Shown piece by piece: positions 28,578 to 37,822 of a DNA stretch of 64,000 bases. The notes beneath the pieces were generated by a model, which saw only the letters and a program-made list of their open reading frames with translations, ran no database searches and was not told where the DNA came from. This DNA is from Pseudomonas sp. MPC6 (GTDB lineage Bacteria; Pseudomonadota; Gammaproteobacteria; Pseudomonadales; Pseudomonadaceae), in the NCBI RefSeq assembly GCF_006094435.1, contig NZ_CP034783.1:6661001-6725000 (forward strand), given 5' to 3'. Every line of letters begins with the position of its first letter. Position 1 is the first letter of the stretch. The translations under genes were made by a program, and so were the position numbers.

Positions 28578-28748
28578 CAGGTGGCCACGCCCCAGGACAA
28601 AACCTGGCGCGACGGCAAACTGCCCGAGGCACTGAACAAGGCTCATGCGCATCCGCAGGGTCGTCGCTTAACCCGCATCCAAAAAATGAGACAGGCGGAA
28701 CGACAGGAGGAAATCAAAGTGTTGGCCGGAAAAGGCGCCGAACTGTAG
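28578..28748 (+). pseudogene. 3' fragment of a DUF3482 GTPase gene (duplication remnant)
   Basis: The reading frame here (VATPQDKTWRDGKLPEALNK and on) matches the last 55 residues of the GTPase gene at 31596-32972, with clear divergence. No start or GTPase part is present. It sits directly behind tcyP and looks like the scar of a larger rearrangement. Confidence 0.8.
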
Positions 28749-28754
28749 GTCCCG

Positions 28755-29288
28755 TTATTTCCACCTGAACATGAGAAACACATTAGCCAGCGATTGAACG
28801 ATTACACCGTCGATCTGCTCGATAACGCCGTCGTGATTGGCATCGCCGTTGGCGACGCTCTCCAGCACGCCATCGTTGTTCCCATCAAAGACGCTGTGCC
28901 AAGACATCAGGCTCGCAGGCTCGACACCACCCTCGGCATGGTGCAAGTGCAATTTCACGACGTTGGGTGTGCCGTCGGAGTGGACGTCTTCGGCGAAAAC
29001 CTTCATGTAGCGATCCCTGATTTCTCCGTCGTTGAACCAATTCATCTTGAGATAAGAATTGGCGAAAATTTCCAGCAACCGTTGGTCTATCGAGTTTTCC
29101 TTCCCGTTGTGATTTACATCGCCCCTCTTGTAGTCGACTTTGCCGTCGGCGTCGAAATCAACGGCGACGGCCTCGTTGACCACGACACTTTTCATGGTCG
29201 GGCCAGGCGCCTGATAAAACTCAAGCATAACCAAATCCGCCCGGCCATCTCCATTACGATCCTGTGCAATCACTTTCAAATAACGCAT
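28755..29288 (-). CDS. EF-hand / dockerin-like calcium-loop protein
   Basis: A 177-residue protein without signal peptide. It carries calcium-binding loops of the DxNxDG type: DRNGDGRADL near the start, DFDADGKVDY, and then two longer units GDVNHNGKENSIDQRLLEIF and GDANHDGVIEQIDGVIVQSL. The last two have the loop-plus-helix pattern of type I dockerin repeats. An AAGGA lies nine bases before the ATG. No partner gene (cohesin-like) is in the window. Function is unknown. It is bracketed by fragments of two neighbouring genes, so it probably sits in a rearranged place. Confidence 0.7.
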   Translation of the reverse strand: MRYLKVIAQDRNGDGRADLVMLEFYQAPGPTMKSVVVNEAVAVDFDADGKVDYKRGDVNHNGKENSIDQRLLEIFANSYLKMNWFNDGEIRDRYMKVFAEDVHSDGTPNVVKLHLHHAEGGVEPASLMSWHSVFDGNNDGVLESVANGDANHDGVIEQIDGVIVQSLANVFLMFRWK

Positions 29289-29411
29289 CCGTGCGCTTCC
29301 TTGGGAAAAGCCCAGACTGACCCGTTATCCCAAAGCAATCCATACGCTGTTTCCCTGCGATCTGTCAGACAACTCGGCGCGCCACGTCAGACTTGACCCG
29401 ATGGACCGGTA

Positions 29412-29517
29412 TTGAACGTCAGCGGGTCGATTGCGGCGGGGGCGATTACCAGTCAGGTCATGCAGCAGACGGATAGAGAGTAGCTGGGTGCGGATGAGCA
29501 TTCGGAGCGGGCGCACA
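29412..29517 (+). pseudogene. 3' fragment of tcyP (duplication remnant)
   Basis: About 106 bases match the 3' end of tcyP (28412-28517), at an offset of exactly 1000 bases. In-frame stops have arisen (GGATAGAGAGTAG), so it codes for nothing. With the GTPase fragment at 28578 it brackets the calcium-loop gene. Confidence 0.85.
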
Positions 29518-29541
29518 CTTGATCGGCCCTGATAGACCGCT

Positions 29542-29632
29542 TTCGCTGGCAAGCCAGCTCCTACAGGGGTTGTGTCGTTCGCAAAATCCGCGATCAATAC
29601 ACATTCTGCAGGAGCTGGCTTGCCGGCGAAGC
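29542..29632. repeat. REP pair (inverted)
   Basis: Two inverted GCTGGCAAGCCAGC-type palindromes immediately downstream of folA (minus strand). Confidence 0.85.
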
Positions 29633-29634
29633 TT

Positions 29635-30147
29635 TTAAGCTTTTTCCCACACTTCAAAGTTGTAGGCTGGCTTATCCCCTTCCGCCGGATTCGGCACATT
29701 CGACACCAGCTTCCACCGCCCCGAATCAACCTCCGGAAACCACGCATCCCCTTCCGGGCTCAGCGCCACACGGGTCAGGTACAACCGATCGGCCTGCGCC
29801 AGCCCCTGCGCATACAACTGCGCCCCACCAATCAACATCACCTCATCGACGCCCTGCTCGTTCGCCCATGCTTGCGCGCGAACAATAGCGGCCTCCAGCG
29901 ACGGATACACCTCGGCGCCTTCCAGCATCAGGTCTGCCTGGCGGCTGACCACGATGTTCAACCGGCCCGGCAGCGGGCGACCGAGGGAGTCCCAGGTCTT
30001 GCGCCCCATGATGATCGGCTTGCCGAGGGTGGTGGCCTTGAAGTATTTGAAGTCCCCCGGCAAGTGCCAGGGCATGCTGTTGTCGACGCCGATCACGCGG
30101 TTTTCACCGAGGGCTGCAATCAGGCTGAGGGGGAGTGATTTAGTCAT
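29635..30147 (-). CDS. folA: Dihydrofolate reductase
   Basis: FolA reduces dihydrofolate with NADPH, renewing the folate used up by thymidylate synthase (thyA lies at 41.8 kb). From ATG 30147 the protein has 170 residues: SLIAALGENRVIG at the start, the substrate loop DNSMPWHLPGDFKYFK, GRKTWDSLGRPLPGR for NADPH, and IGGAQLY near the end. The frame stays open upstream to 30318, but MTKSLPLSLIAAL is the family start. Confidence 0.97.
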   Translation of the reverse strand: MTKSLPLSLIAALGENRVIGVDNSMPWHLPGDFKYFKATTLGKPIIMGRKTWDSLGRPLPGRLNIVVSRQADLMLEGAEVYPSLEAAIVRAQAWANEQGVDEVMLIGGAQLYAQGLAQADRLYLTRVALSPEGDAWFPEVDSGRWKLVSNVPNPAEGDKPAYNFEVWEKA

Positions 30148-30232
30148 GCCGGCGAGGATACCAGAGCCTCCCGTACCCCGATAAGCGTCACAGCGGTTAT
30201 GCTCACGACTCAATTGAGCGACGGGATGCCGC

Positions 30233-31603
30233 GTGACTGAACTGAATAACCTCTGGCTGACGGAAACCATTCGCCTGCGCGAAGAACACGCCGGCCCCCT
30301 GGATGATCTGGAAGCCAATCGACTGGCCCGTACCGCGGGCGGTGACCTGCCGGCCCGGATTCAACGCCGGGCCCTGTGGCTGGCCGAGCGTGACGGCCTG
30401 ACCCATGCCCTCCACCACTGGCGGCAAGGTGCGCGACTGGCGCTGCTTGTCATGGCGGTGCTGGCCGTGATCAGCGGCGCCGGCCTGGCATTTGCGGCGC
30501 TGGGCGACGGGCAGACTCCGGTGAATGTGTTCTGGGCCCTGGGCAGCCTGCTCGGGCTGAACCTGATTCTATTGCTGAGCTGGGCGCTGGGCCTGGTGTT
30601 TGCCGGTGAACACGGCGCAACGCTGGGACGCGTGTGGCTGTGGCTGAGCGAAAAACTCGCTCGTGATGCCAAGGCTGCGCAACTGGCGCCGGCCCTGCTG
30701 TTGCTACTGCAACGACAAAAACTCAATCGCTGGGCGCTCGGTGTGCTCGTCAACGGCTTGTGGTTACTGGCGATGCTCAGTGCCTTGGTGATTCTGTTGA
30801 TGCTGATGGCGACCCGGCGTTACGGCTTCGTCTGGGAAACCACCATCCTCGGTGGCGACACCTTCGTCGCCATGACCCAGGCCCTGGGTGCACTGCCGGC
30901 CCTGCTCGGTTTCAGCGTGCCCACCGTGGAGATGATCCGCGCCAGTGGCGATGCCGCGCTGAATATCGACAGCGCCCGCCAGGCCTGGGCGGCGTGGCTG
31001 GTGGGGGTGCTGCTGGTCTACGGGGTATTGCCGCGTTTGCTGCTGGCGCTGTTCTGCCGCTGGCGCTGGACAACCGGCCAGGCAACCTTGCAGCTGGATT
31101 TGAACCTGCCCGGTTACGCCCAACTGCGCGAACGACTGATGCCCACCAGCGAACGCCTGGGCATCAGCGATGCCGCCCCGGAACAGCTGCATCAGATTGA
31201 AAACGGCGTCAGTGACCTGCCAAGCGATGGCGCGCTGCTGGTGGCGATCGAGCTGGACGATCAACGCCAGTGGCCGCCACAACTGCCGAAAACCGTGAGC
31301 AATGCCGGCATCCTCGACAGCCGCGAATCCCGCCACAAACTGCTCGAACAGCTGAGTCGATTTCCTCCTGCTCGCCTGGCTATCGCTTGCGATCCGCGCC
31401 GCTCGCCGGATCGCGGCAGCCTTGCGCTGATCGCCGAACTGGCTCGCGGCGCCAGCGCCACCCGTGTCTGGCTGCTGCCAGCGCCGCCCGGCGAAGCGCT
31501 GGACGCCGAGCGCCTCGGTGACTGGCACGTGGCGTTGCAACAGCTGGAACTGCCGTTCGCCGACAGTGCGCCGATGAACTGGCTGGAGACCGGTCATGAC
31601 TAA
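30233..31603 (+). CDS. DUF2868 membrane protein
   Basis: A 456-residue inner-membrane protein. Residues 1-65 are soluble; membrane segments follow at about 70-95, 100-130, 165-190 and 245-280; the C-terminal 170 residues are again soluble, with an ATPase- or GTPase-regulator-like look that I cannot name. It overlaps the following GTPase gene by eight bases, so both are made together. The DUF2868-DUF3482 pair is conserved in pseudomonads and other proteobacteria without known function. Confidence 0.85.
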   Translation: MTELNNLWLTETIRLREEHAGPLDDLEANRLARTAGGDLPARIQRRALWLAERDGLTHALHHWRQGARLALLVMAVLAVISGAGLAFAALGDGQTPVNVFWALGSLLGLNLILLLSWALGLVFAGEHGATLGRVWLWLSEKLARDAKAAQLAPALLLLLQRQKLNRWALGVLVNGLWLLAMLSALVILLMLMATRRYGFVWETTILGGDTFVAMTQALGALPALLGFSVPTVEMIRASGDAALNIDSARQAWAAWLVGVLLVYGVLPRLLLALFCRWRWTTGQATLQLDLNLPGYAQLRERLMPTSERLGISDAAPEQLHQIENGVSDLPSDGALLVAIELDDQRQWPPQLPKTVSNAGILDSRESRHKLLEQLSRFPPARLAIACDPRRSPDRGSLALIAELARGASATRVWLLPAPPGEALDAERLGDWHVALQQLELPFADSAPMNWLETGHD

Positions 31604-32972
31604 GCCCTGGAAACCGCCGTTGAAGCTCGCCGTGGTCGGCCACACCAACGTCGGCAAAACGTCGCTGCTCCGCACCCTGACCCGGGATGTCGGTTTCGGC
31701 GAGGTCTCCCATCGACCCAGTACCACGCGACACGTCGAAGGCGCGCGGTTGTCGGTGGATGGCGAGCCCTTGCTCGACCTGTTCGACACCCCCGGCCTGG
31801 AAGACGCCATCGCCCTGCTCGACTACCTCGAACGCCTGGAGCGTCCCGGGGAACGCCTCGACGGCCCGGCACGCCTGGCACGATTCCTTGAAGGCAGCGA
31901 GGCCCGGCAGCGTTTCGAACAGGAAGCCAAGGTGCTGCGGCAACTGCTGACCTGCGACGCCGGCCTCTACGTGATCGACGCCCGCGAGCCGGTGCTGTCC
32001 AAGTACCGCGACGAACTGGAAGTGCTGGCCAGTTGCGGCAAACCGTTGCTGCCGGTGCTCAACTTCGTCAGCAGCGCCAACCACCGCGAGCCGGACTGGC
32101 GCGAGGCGTTGGCGCGCCTGGGTTTGCACGCACTGGTGCGTTTCGACAGCGTGGCCCCGCCGGAGGATGGCGAACGCCGACTCTATGAAAGCCTCGCGCT
32201 GCTGCTGGAAAACGCTCGCGGGCAACTGGAACGCCTGATCGCCGATCAGCAAGCACAACGCCTGGCGCGTGAGCAGAGCGCCGCGCAATTGATTGCCGAT
32301 TTATTGATCGATTGCGCCGCCTGCCGACGTAGCGTGATCAGCAACGCCGAGCAGGAACAGCGAGCCATCGACGAGCTGCGCAAAGCCGTTCGACAGCGGG
32401 AACAGCGTTGCGTCGAAGCCCTGCTCAAGCTCTACGCCTTTCGCCCGCAGGACGCGTCGGCCACTGATCTGCCGCTGCTCGATGGCCGTTGGGGTGATGA
32501 TCTGTTCAACCCGGAAACCCTCAAGCAACTGGGCGTGCGGGTCGGTGGCGGTATCGCGGCCGGCGCGGCGGCAGGGGCCGGGGTCGACTTGCTGGTCGGC
32601 GGATTGACCCTCGGTGCTGCAGCGCTGGCGGGCGCCATTGCCGGCGGCGCCCTGCAAACTGCGCGCAGCTATGGCAGCCGGTTAATGGGCAAGATCAAAG
32701 GCCAACGGGAACTGACCGTCGATGACAGCGTGCTGCGATTATTGGCGTTGCGTCAGCGCCAGCTGCTGCAGGCGTTGAACGCGCGTGGGCATGCGGCGAT
32801 GGACAGCATTCAGGTCGCTACCCCACAGGATAAGACCTGGCGCGAAGGCAAACTGCCCGAAGCCCTGAACAAGGCCCGGGCGCATCCGCAATGGTCGTCG
32901 CTTAATCCTCATCCGAAGCTGAATCAGGCGGAAAGACAGGAGCAGGTTGAGGTGTTGGCGCGGCAGTTGTAA
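31596..32972 (+). CDS. Era-like GTPase with DUF3482 domain
   Basis: A 458-residue GTP-binding protein. The G domain is N-terminal: G1 GHTNVGKTS (residues 13-21), G3 DTPGLED, and a NFVSS-type G4/G5 region. The C-terminal half (DUF3482) contains a Gly/Ala-rich hydrophobic stretch (GGGIAAGAAAGAGVDLLVGG, from about residue 314) that may enter the membrane. The upstream membrane protein is its likely partner. Its last 55 codons also occur as a fragment at 28578-28748. Confidence 0.88.
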   Translation: MTKPWKPPLKLAVVGHTNVGKTSLLRTLTRDVGFGEVSHRPSTTRHVEGARLSVDGEPLLDLFDTPGLEDAIALLDYLERLERPGERLDGPARLARFLEGSEARQRFEQEAKVLRQLLTCDAGLYVIDAREPVLSKYRDELEVLASCGKPLLPVLNFVSSANHREPDWREALARLGLHALVRFDSVAPPEDGERRLYESLALLLENARGQLERLIADQQAQRLAREQSAAQLIADLLIDCAACRRSVISNAEQEQRAIDELRKAVRQREQRCVEALLKLYAFRPQDASATDLPLLDGRWGDDLFNPETLKQLGVRVGGGIAAGAAAGAGVDLLVGGLTLGAAALAGAIAGGALQTARSYGSRLMGKIKGQRELTVDDSVLRLLALRQRQLLQALNARGHAAMDSIQVATPQDKTWREGKLPEALNKARAHPQWSSLNPHPKLNQAERQEQVEVLARQL

Positions 32973-33009
32973 GGGCCTGAGCTATTTTCTGCGTTGTCGA
33001 AACTGGCCC

Positions 33010-33105
33010 CTTCGCGAGCAAGCCCGCTCCCACATTTGATCTCGGGTGTTCACAAATGCTGTGTTCACCGCAGAACAAATGTGGGAGCGGGCTTGCTCGC
33101 GAAGG
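33010..33105. repeat. REP pair (inverted)
   Basis: Two inverted GCGAGCAAGCCCGCTCCCAC palindromes between the GTPase gene and the HD-domain gene. Confidence 0.88.
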
Positions 33106-33126
33106 CCGCACCTCGGTCCCGCTGCC

Positions 33127-33687
33127 CTACTCGGCCAATAGCCGCAACGCCTTCTCCTTCAATACATCCAGATCTATAACCGGCACCAACATCTCCTTCG
33201 CCTGCTCATCCCACTGACGCATCCGCAGACTGACCTCGCACAACGGATCCTGCTCGAAGGCTAAAGCCTCGGCCGCAGTCATCACCCCACCCTGATATTC
33301 CAGGGTCCGGCGACTGGCTTCGCTCAAGCGCTCGTAGTACCCGGGCTCTTTGAGCGTCAGATAACGCTTGGCCTGGACGTGGTATTCCACCAGCCGCGCC
33401 ATGCGTTCGCTGAAGCCTGCGCGGCGCAGGTAGTCCGCACCGAGGCGTTCATGGCTGACTACGCCGAAACCACCCATATTTTCGGCATTCTCGGCGGGAC
33501 AGATATGGCCAATATCATGAAAGAACGCCGCCAGTACCACTTCGTCATCAAAGCCTTCGGCCATGGCCCGTTCGGCCGCCTGGGACATGTGCTCGATCTG
33601 CGACACCGGTTCGCCGATGTAGTCATCGGCGCCGAAACGCTCGTACAGCTCGAACACCTTGGCAACCACTTGTTCGTTGCGGCGCAT
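33127..33687 (-). CDS. PhnZ-like HD-domain protein, phosphonate-associated
   Basis: A 186-residue HD-domain protein of the group found in phosphonate degradation operons (the family that includes PhnZ, a mixed-valent di-iron oxygenase cleaving 2-amino-1-hydroxyethylphosphonate). Metal-binding motifs are QIEHMSQAAERA, FFHDIGH, SHERLGADYL and VEYHVQAKRY. The partner hydroxylase PhnY is not found nearby. The transport genes upstream on the same strand are of the 2-aminoethylphosphonate type, supporting the role. Exact reaction is inferred. Confidence 0.8.
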   Translation of the reverse strand: MRRNEQVVAKVFELYERFGADDYIGEPVSQIEHMSQAAERAMAEGFDDEVVLAAFFHDIGHICPAENAENMGGFGVVSHERLGADYLRRAGFSERMARLVEYHVQAKRYLTLKEPGYYERLSEASRRTLEYQGGVMTAAEALAFEQDPLCEVSLRMRQWDEQAKEMLVPVIDLDVLKEKALRLLAE

Positions 33688-33732
33688 CAGATGTCTCCCT
33701 ATGACGTAAATGTCGTTTTGAACTATAGACCG

Positions 33733-33802
33733 CCATCGCGAGCAAGCTCGCTCCCACAGTTGGAATGCGCTCCCCCTGTAGGAGCTGGCTTGCCAGCGAA
33801 GA
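33733..33802. repeat. Mixed REP pair
   Basis: One GCGAGCAAGCTCGC palindrome and one inverted GCTGGCTTGCCAGC palindrome, so the two REP classes are joined in a single pair. Confidence 0.8.
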
Positions 33803-33825
33803 GGCCCTGTCAGCCAATAAAGACT

Positions 33826-34851
33826 TTATTTGGCAGCCACTTTCTCCGACTTGCCGTCATACCGCTTGCGCCACTCAGCCAGGATTTCATCGCGATTCTT
33901 CGACGCCCAGGCAAAGTCGTTCTTGATCAAACGTTGCTCATAATCCGCCGGCAATTCAGTCTGCGGCTTGGCAATACCCGGCTGGGCGAGGACCGCGAAG
34001 TTTTCTTTATAAAGCTCCATCGCCGCCGGACTGGCAGAGAAGTCCGCCAGCTTTTTCGCCGCCTCTTCATGCGGCGTACCCTTAATCACTGCAGTGGCTT
34101 CGATCTCCCAGCCCAGGCCCTCTTTCGGCAGGATAATGTCCAGCGGCGCGCCCTGGCGCTTCAGCTGAACGGCCGGATATTCGAACGAAATACCGATCGG
34201 GAATTCACCCGAAGCCGCCAGTTTGCAAGGTTTGGAGCCGGAATGAACGTACTGGCCGATGTTCTGGTGCAGGTCGTCCATGTACTGCCAGCCCTGCTTC
34301 TCGCCGAAGGTCTGCAACCAGGCACTGACGTCGAGAAAACCGGTGCCGGACGACGCCGGATTGGGCATGACGATCTTGCCTTTGTACTCAGGCTTGGTCA
34401 GGTCCTGCCAGCTCACCGGTTTGCTCAGACCCTGCTTTTCAGCTTCGATAGTGTTGAAGCAAATGGTGGCCGCCCACACGTCCATGCCGACCCAGGCCGG
34501 TGGGTTGGCGGCATCGCGGTAGTTGACGCCAATCTTGCCCAGGTCCTTCGGCGCATAACTTTGCAGCATGCCTTGCTGATCGAGAATCGCCAGGCTCGAC
34601 GCCGCCAGGCCCCAGACCGCGTCAGCCTGCGGACGGGCTTTTTCGGCCAGCAGTTTGGCGGTGATGATGCCGGTGGAATCGCGCACCCACTTGATCTCGA
34701 CGTCCGGGTTGGCTTTTTCGAAGGCTTGTTTGTAGGTCTTCAGTTGTTCGGCTTCGAGGGCGGTGTACACCGTCAACTCGGTTGTCGCCGCGAAGGCGTT
34801 CAGGCTGAAAGCGGTGAGGACAGCAGCGGCCAGGGCCAAAGGCTTGAACAT
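33826..34851 (-). CDS. ABC transporter substrate-binding protein, 2-aminoethylphosphonate type
   Basis: A periplasmic binding protein of the iron/phosphonate (type 2) fold. From ATG 34851 it has 341 residues with a signal peptide ending NAFAA (about residue 22), then TELTVYTALEAEQLKTYK. The frame is open for 12 more codons upstream but the signal peptide fixes the start. It delivers ligand to the permease and ATPase encoded next to it. The ligand, 2-aminoethylphosphonate or another phosphonate, is inferred from the operon. Confidence 0.85.
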   Translation of the reverse strand: MFKPLALAAAVLTAFSLNAFAATTELTVYTALEAEQLKTYKQAFEKANPDVEIKWVRDSTGIITAKLLAEKARPQADAVWGLAASSLAILDQQGMLQSYAPKDLGKIGVNYRDAANPPAWVGMDVWAATICFNTIEAEKQGLSKPVSWQDLTKPEYKGKIVMPNPASSGTGFLDVSAWLQTFGEKQGWQYMDDLHQNIGQYVHSGSKPCKLAASGEFPIGISFEYPAVQLKRQGAPLDIILPKEGLGWEIEATAVIKGTPHEEAAKKLADFSASPAAMELYKENFAVLAQPGIAKPQTELPADYEQRLIKNDFAWASKNRDEILAEWRKRYDGKSEKVAAK

Positions 34852-34883
34852 GATGCAATTCCTGTATGAGTTGAAGGTATGAA

Positions 34884-36608
34884 TCAATGGCCGGGCGCGG
34901 TTTGCCGCCAGGCCTGGGAGCGGCGCAGCAAACCGCGCGAAGCCCAGGCCAGCAGCAGGGACACGCCCGCCGAGGTGAACAGAATCAGGGTCGACATGGC
35001 CGCCGCGCCGCCGACGTTGCCGGCGTCATCCATGTTCAGCACTGCCACCGCGGCGAGGATGGTGTCGGGGCTGTAGAGGAAGATCGCCGCCGAGACGGTG
35101 GTCATGGCCGAGACGAAGAGGTAGCGCACGATGTCCAGCAGCGCCGGCAGGCAAATCGGCACCGTGACGCGCAGGTAGTGCCGATACAGCGGAGCCTTGA
35201 GCGACAGCGCGGCGGCTTCGAACTCGGCGTCGAGCTGACGCAACGCGGTGGTGGCGGTCATTTGCGCAGTGGTCAGATAGTGCGCAATGGTGCAGACCAC
35301 CAGCAGGGTCATGGTCCCGTAGAGCACATGCAACGGGTTGCCGGTGAGGTTGAAAAAGAAGACGTAACCCAGGCCCAGCACCAGGCCTGGCACGGCCATC
35401 GGGACAAAACTGAGCATGCGCAGTGCCAGATTCAGCCCGCGCTGGCCCTTGGTTTTTTCCATCAGGTACGCGCCGGTGAAGATCAGCACACTGCCGATCA
35501 ACGCCGTGCACAATGCCATTTTCACGCTGTTGCCATAGGCCAGCCAGCCACCGCCGGCCGTGTCGTTGAACTGGTAATGGTTAAGCGACAGCGACAGGTT
35601 GTACGGCCAGAATTTGACCAGCGACGAGAACACCGCCATGCCGAACACCAACAGCAATACTGCGCAGATCAGGACCACGATGGCCAGGTAGCAACCGTCG
35701 CGCAGCTTCGATGGCGCAGGCTTGAACACCTGTGCACGACCACTCATGGAGTCGCCGTGACGTCGACGCAACCACGCATCGACCCCGAAGCTGAACAGCG
35801 CCGGCAACAGCAGCACCATGCCAATCAACGCGCCGCGACCGAATTGTTGCTGACCGACCACGGCCTTGTAGGCTTCCAGTGCCAGCACCTGATAGTCCCC
35901 GCCCACCACCACGGGCACGCCGAAGTCGGTGATGGTCAGGGTGAACACCAGACAGAACGCTGCGAACACCGCCTGACGCGTCGCCGGCCAGGTGATGCTG
36001 CGGAAGGCTTTGGCCGGACTGGCGCCCATGCTGGACGCGGCGTCGAACAGGCGCGCATCCGCCAGGGACAGGGCCGACAGCAAAATCATCAATGCGTGTG
36101 GGAAGGTGTAGATCACCTCACCCAGCACAATGCCCCAGAAGCCGTAGATGTTGTCCGACAGCAAACCGCGCAACATGCCCTGGTTGCCGAACAGATAAAC
36201 CAGCGCAATCCCCGGCAGCATCGACGGCGCCATCAATGGCAACAACGACATGCCACGCCAGATACCTTTGCCCGGAATCAATGTGCGTTGCAAGGCGTAG
36301 GCAAACAGGTAAGCCAGGGGTACGACAATCGCCGCGACACTGAGGGAAACCTTCAAGCTATTACCCAGCAACCAGTGGAAATTGGCACTGGTCACCAACT
36401 CTCGAGCGGCGACCAGGCCACCGCCCTGCCCGGCTTCCGAGCTGAACCCGCGCCAGAAGATCGCCAGCAACGGCATCAACACCGCGACGCCGAGCAACCC
36501 CAGCAAAAGGACTTTGCCGCCGACCACGAATACCCGGTCGCCGATCTCGGCACGGGAGGCCTGCCGAACCTGTTTGTGCGGCATCGGCAGCGCGATGTTC
36601 GCGCTCAT
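34884..36608 (-). CDS. ABC transporter permease (fused, two MetI-type domains)
   Basis: A 574-residue permease with about twelve membrane segments and two copies of the binding-protein-dependent transport domain, each with an EAA loop (DAASSMGASPAKAF in the first half, FEAAALSLKAPLY in the second). This fused arrangement is typical of iron and phosphonate importers. The ATG at 36608 shares one base with the ATPase stop (TGATG). The frame is open upstream inside the ATPase gene, but only MSANIALPMP fits. Confidence 0.87.
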   Translation of the reverse strand: MSANIALPMPHKQVRQASRAEIGDRVFVVGGKVLLLGLLGVAVLMPLLAIFWRGFSSEAGQGGGLVAARELVTSANFHWLLGNSLKVSLSVAAIVVPLAYLFAYALQRTLIPGKGIWRGMSLLPLMAPSMLPGIALVYLFGNQGMLRGLLSDNIYGFWGIVLGEVIYTFPHALMILLSALSLADARLFDAASSMGASPAKAFRSITWPATRQAVFAAFCLVFTLTITDFGVPVVVGGDYQVLALEAYKAVVGQQQFGRGALIGMVLLLPALFSFGVDAWLRRRHGDSMSGRAQVFKPAPSKLRDGCYLAIVVLICAVLLLVFGMAVFSSLVKFWPYNLSLSLNHYQFNDTAGGGWLAYGNSVKMALCTALIGSVLIFTGAYLMEKTKGQRGLNLALRMLSFVPMAVPGLVLGLGYVFFFNLTGNPLHVLYGTMTLLVVCTIAHYLTTAQMTATTALRQLDAEFEAAALSLKAPLYRHYLRVTVPICLPALLDIVRYLFVSAMTTVSAAIFLYSPDTILAAVAVLNMDDAGNVGGAAAMSTLILFTSAGVSLLLAWASRGLLRRSQAWRQTAPGH

Positions 36609-37684
36609 CAGGCAAACACCTGCAGGCTGCGCGGAGGCAAGGCGACCATGATCTGCTGCGCACCCAGACGCGGCATGGCTTCCGGCGCCAGTTCCGCCAG
36701 CAATGCATGACCTGGCAGTTGATCGAGTTCGAAGCTCATGCGGCAACGGTTGCCGAGGAAGGTGATCTCGCGAACCTTGGCCGGGAACAGGTTTTCTTCA
36801 TGCACCGGCGGGTTGATGTTGATCGCTTCCGGGCGGCAGAACAGACGACCCGAGGCCGCTTTTGCGCTGCCTTCGGCCAAACGCAGGTTCATCCCGCCGA
36901 CCTGCGCATGGCTGTCGCTGCTGCGGCTGAACGGCAGCCAGTTGCCCTGGCCGACAAACTCCGCGACAAACGGCGTCGCCGGGCGATCGTAGATTTCCTG
37001 AGGCGTGGCGTACTGCTCGACCTTGCCGTTGTTCATCACGGCGATGCGGTCGGCCATCAGCATGGCTTCGTCCTGATTGTGGGTAACCATCAGGGTGGTG
37101 ATGCCAAGGCTGCGCTGCAACTGGCGCAATTCGGTGCACAGATGCTCGCGGACCCGGGCGTCCAGTGCCGACATCGGTTCATCCAGCAACAACAGGGACG
37201 GTGCCGGAGCCAAGGCCCGGGCCAGTGCCACCCGTTGCTGCTGGCCGCCGGACAACTGGCCGGGGTATTTTTTCTCACTGCCGATCAGGCCGACCAATTC
37301 CAGCATCTGGCCGACACGCTTGCGCACTTCATCGCGACCGCTGCCGGCGAGGCCGTAGGCAATGTTCGCCTCGACGGTGAGATTGGGGAACAACGCGTAG
37401 GACTGAAACAGAATGCCGTAGTCCCGGGCCTGAGGCGCCAGGCGGGACACGTCGCGATCGCCGAGGTACAGCTCGCCGCTGTCTTGCTGCTCAAGGCCGG
37501 CGATGCAGCGCAGCAAGGTGGTTTTGCCGCAGCCCGACGGACCGAGCAGACACACCAGCTCCCCTGCGGCCACGTCCAGGGACACGTTATCCAGCGCAGT
37601 GAAGGCGCCGAAGCGTTTCTGCACGCCGCGCACTTTCATCGGGGCGCCGGGGTTGGTCAGGGCAGTTGCGATCGAGTGGTTCAT
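36608..37684 (-). CDS. ABC transporter ATP-binding protein, 2-aminoethylphosphonate type
   Basis: The 358-residue ATPase of the importer. Walker A is GPSGCGKTT (about residue 48), the signature is LSGGQQQRVALARA, and Walker B ends in LLDEPMSALD; a C-terminal TOBE-like domain follows at about residues 280-355. First gene of the operon, start preceded by GAGG. The divergent space up to 37913 separates it from the LysR gene, which lies on the same strand upstream. Confidence 0.9.
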   Translation of the reverse strand: MNHSIATALTNPGAPMKVRGVQKRFGAFTALDNVSLDVAAGELVCLLGPSGCGKTTLLRCIAGLEQQDSGELYLGDRDVSRLAPQARDYGILFQSYALFPNLTVEANIAYGLAGSGRDEVRKRVGQMLELVGLIGSEKKYPGQLSGGQQQRVALARALAPAPSLLLLDEPMSALDARVREHLCTELRQLQRSLGITTLMVTHNQDEAMLMADRIAVMNNGKVEQYATPQEIYDRPATPFVAEFVGQGNWLPFSRSSDSHAQVGGMNLRLAEGSAKAASGRLFCRPEAININPPVHEENLFPAKVREITFLGNRCRMSFELDQLPGHALLAELAPEAMPRLGAQQIMVALPPRSLQVFA

Positions 37685-37822
37685 GGACAGGCCTCATCAA
37701 GCAGATGAAGGCCATCCTAGGGATGTAATGCGAACGTCATGTGGCAGTGAGGCAAAAATGGCTGATAGTGGTATTCGGGGATTTGGGTTCAGGGCTCAGG
37801 TCATGTGGTGTCTGTTCCGGCG

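Noticed and set aside
33127..33687. HD-domain protein as a nucleotide phosphohydrolase
   Set aside because: The neighbouring phosphonate-type importer and LysR regulator, and the QIEH and SHERLGAD motifs, fit the PhnZ-like group better.
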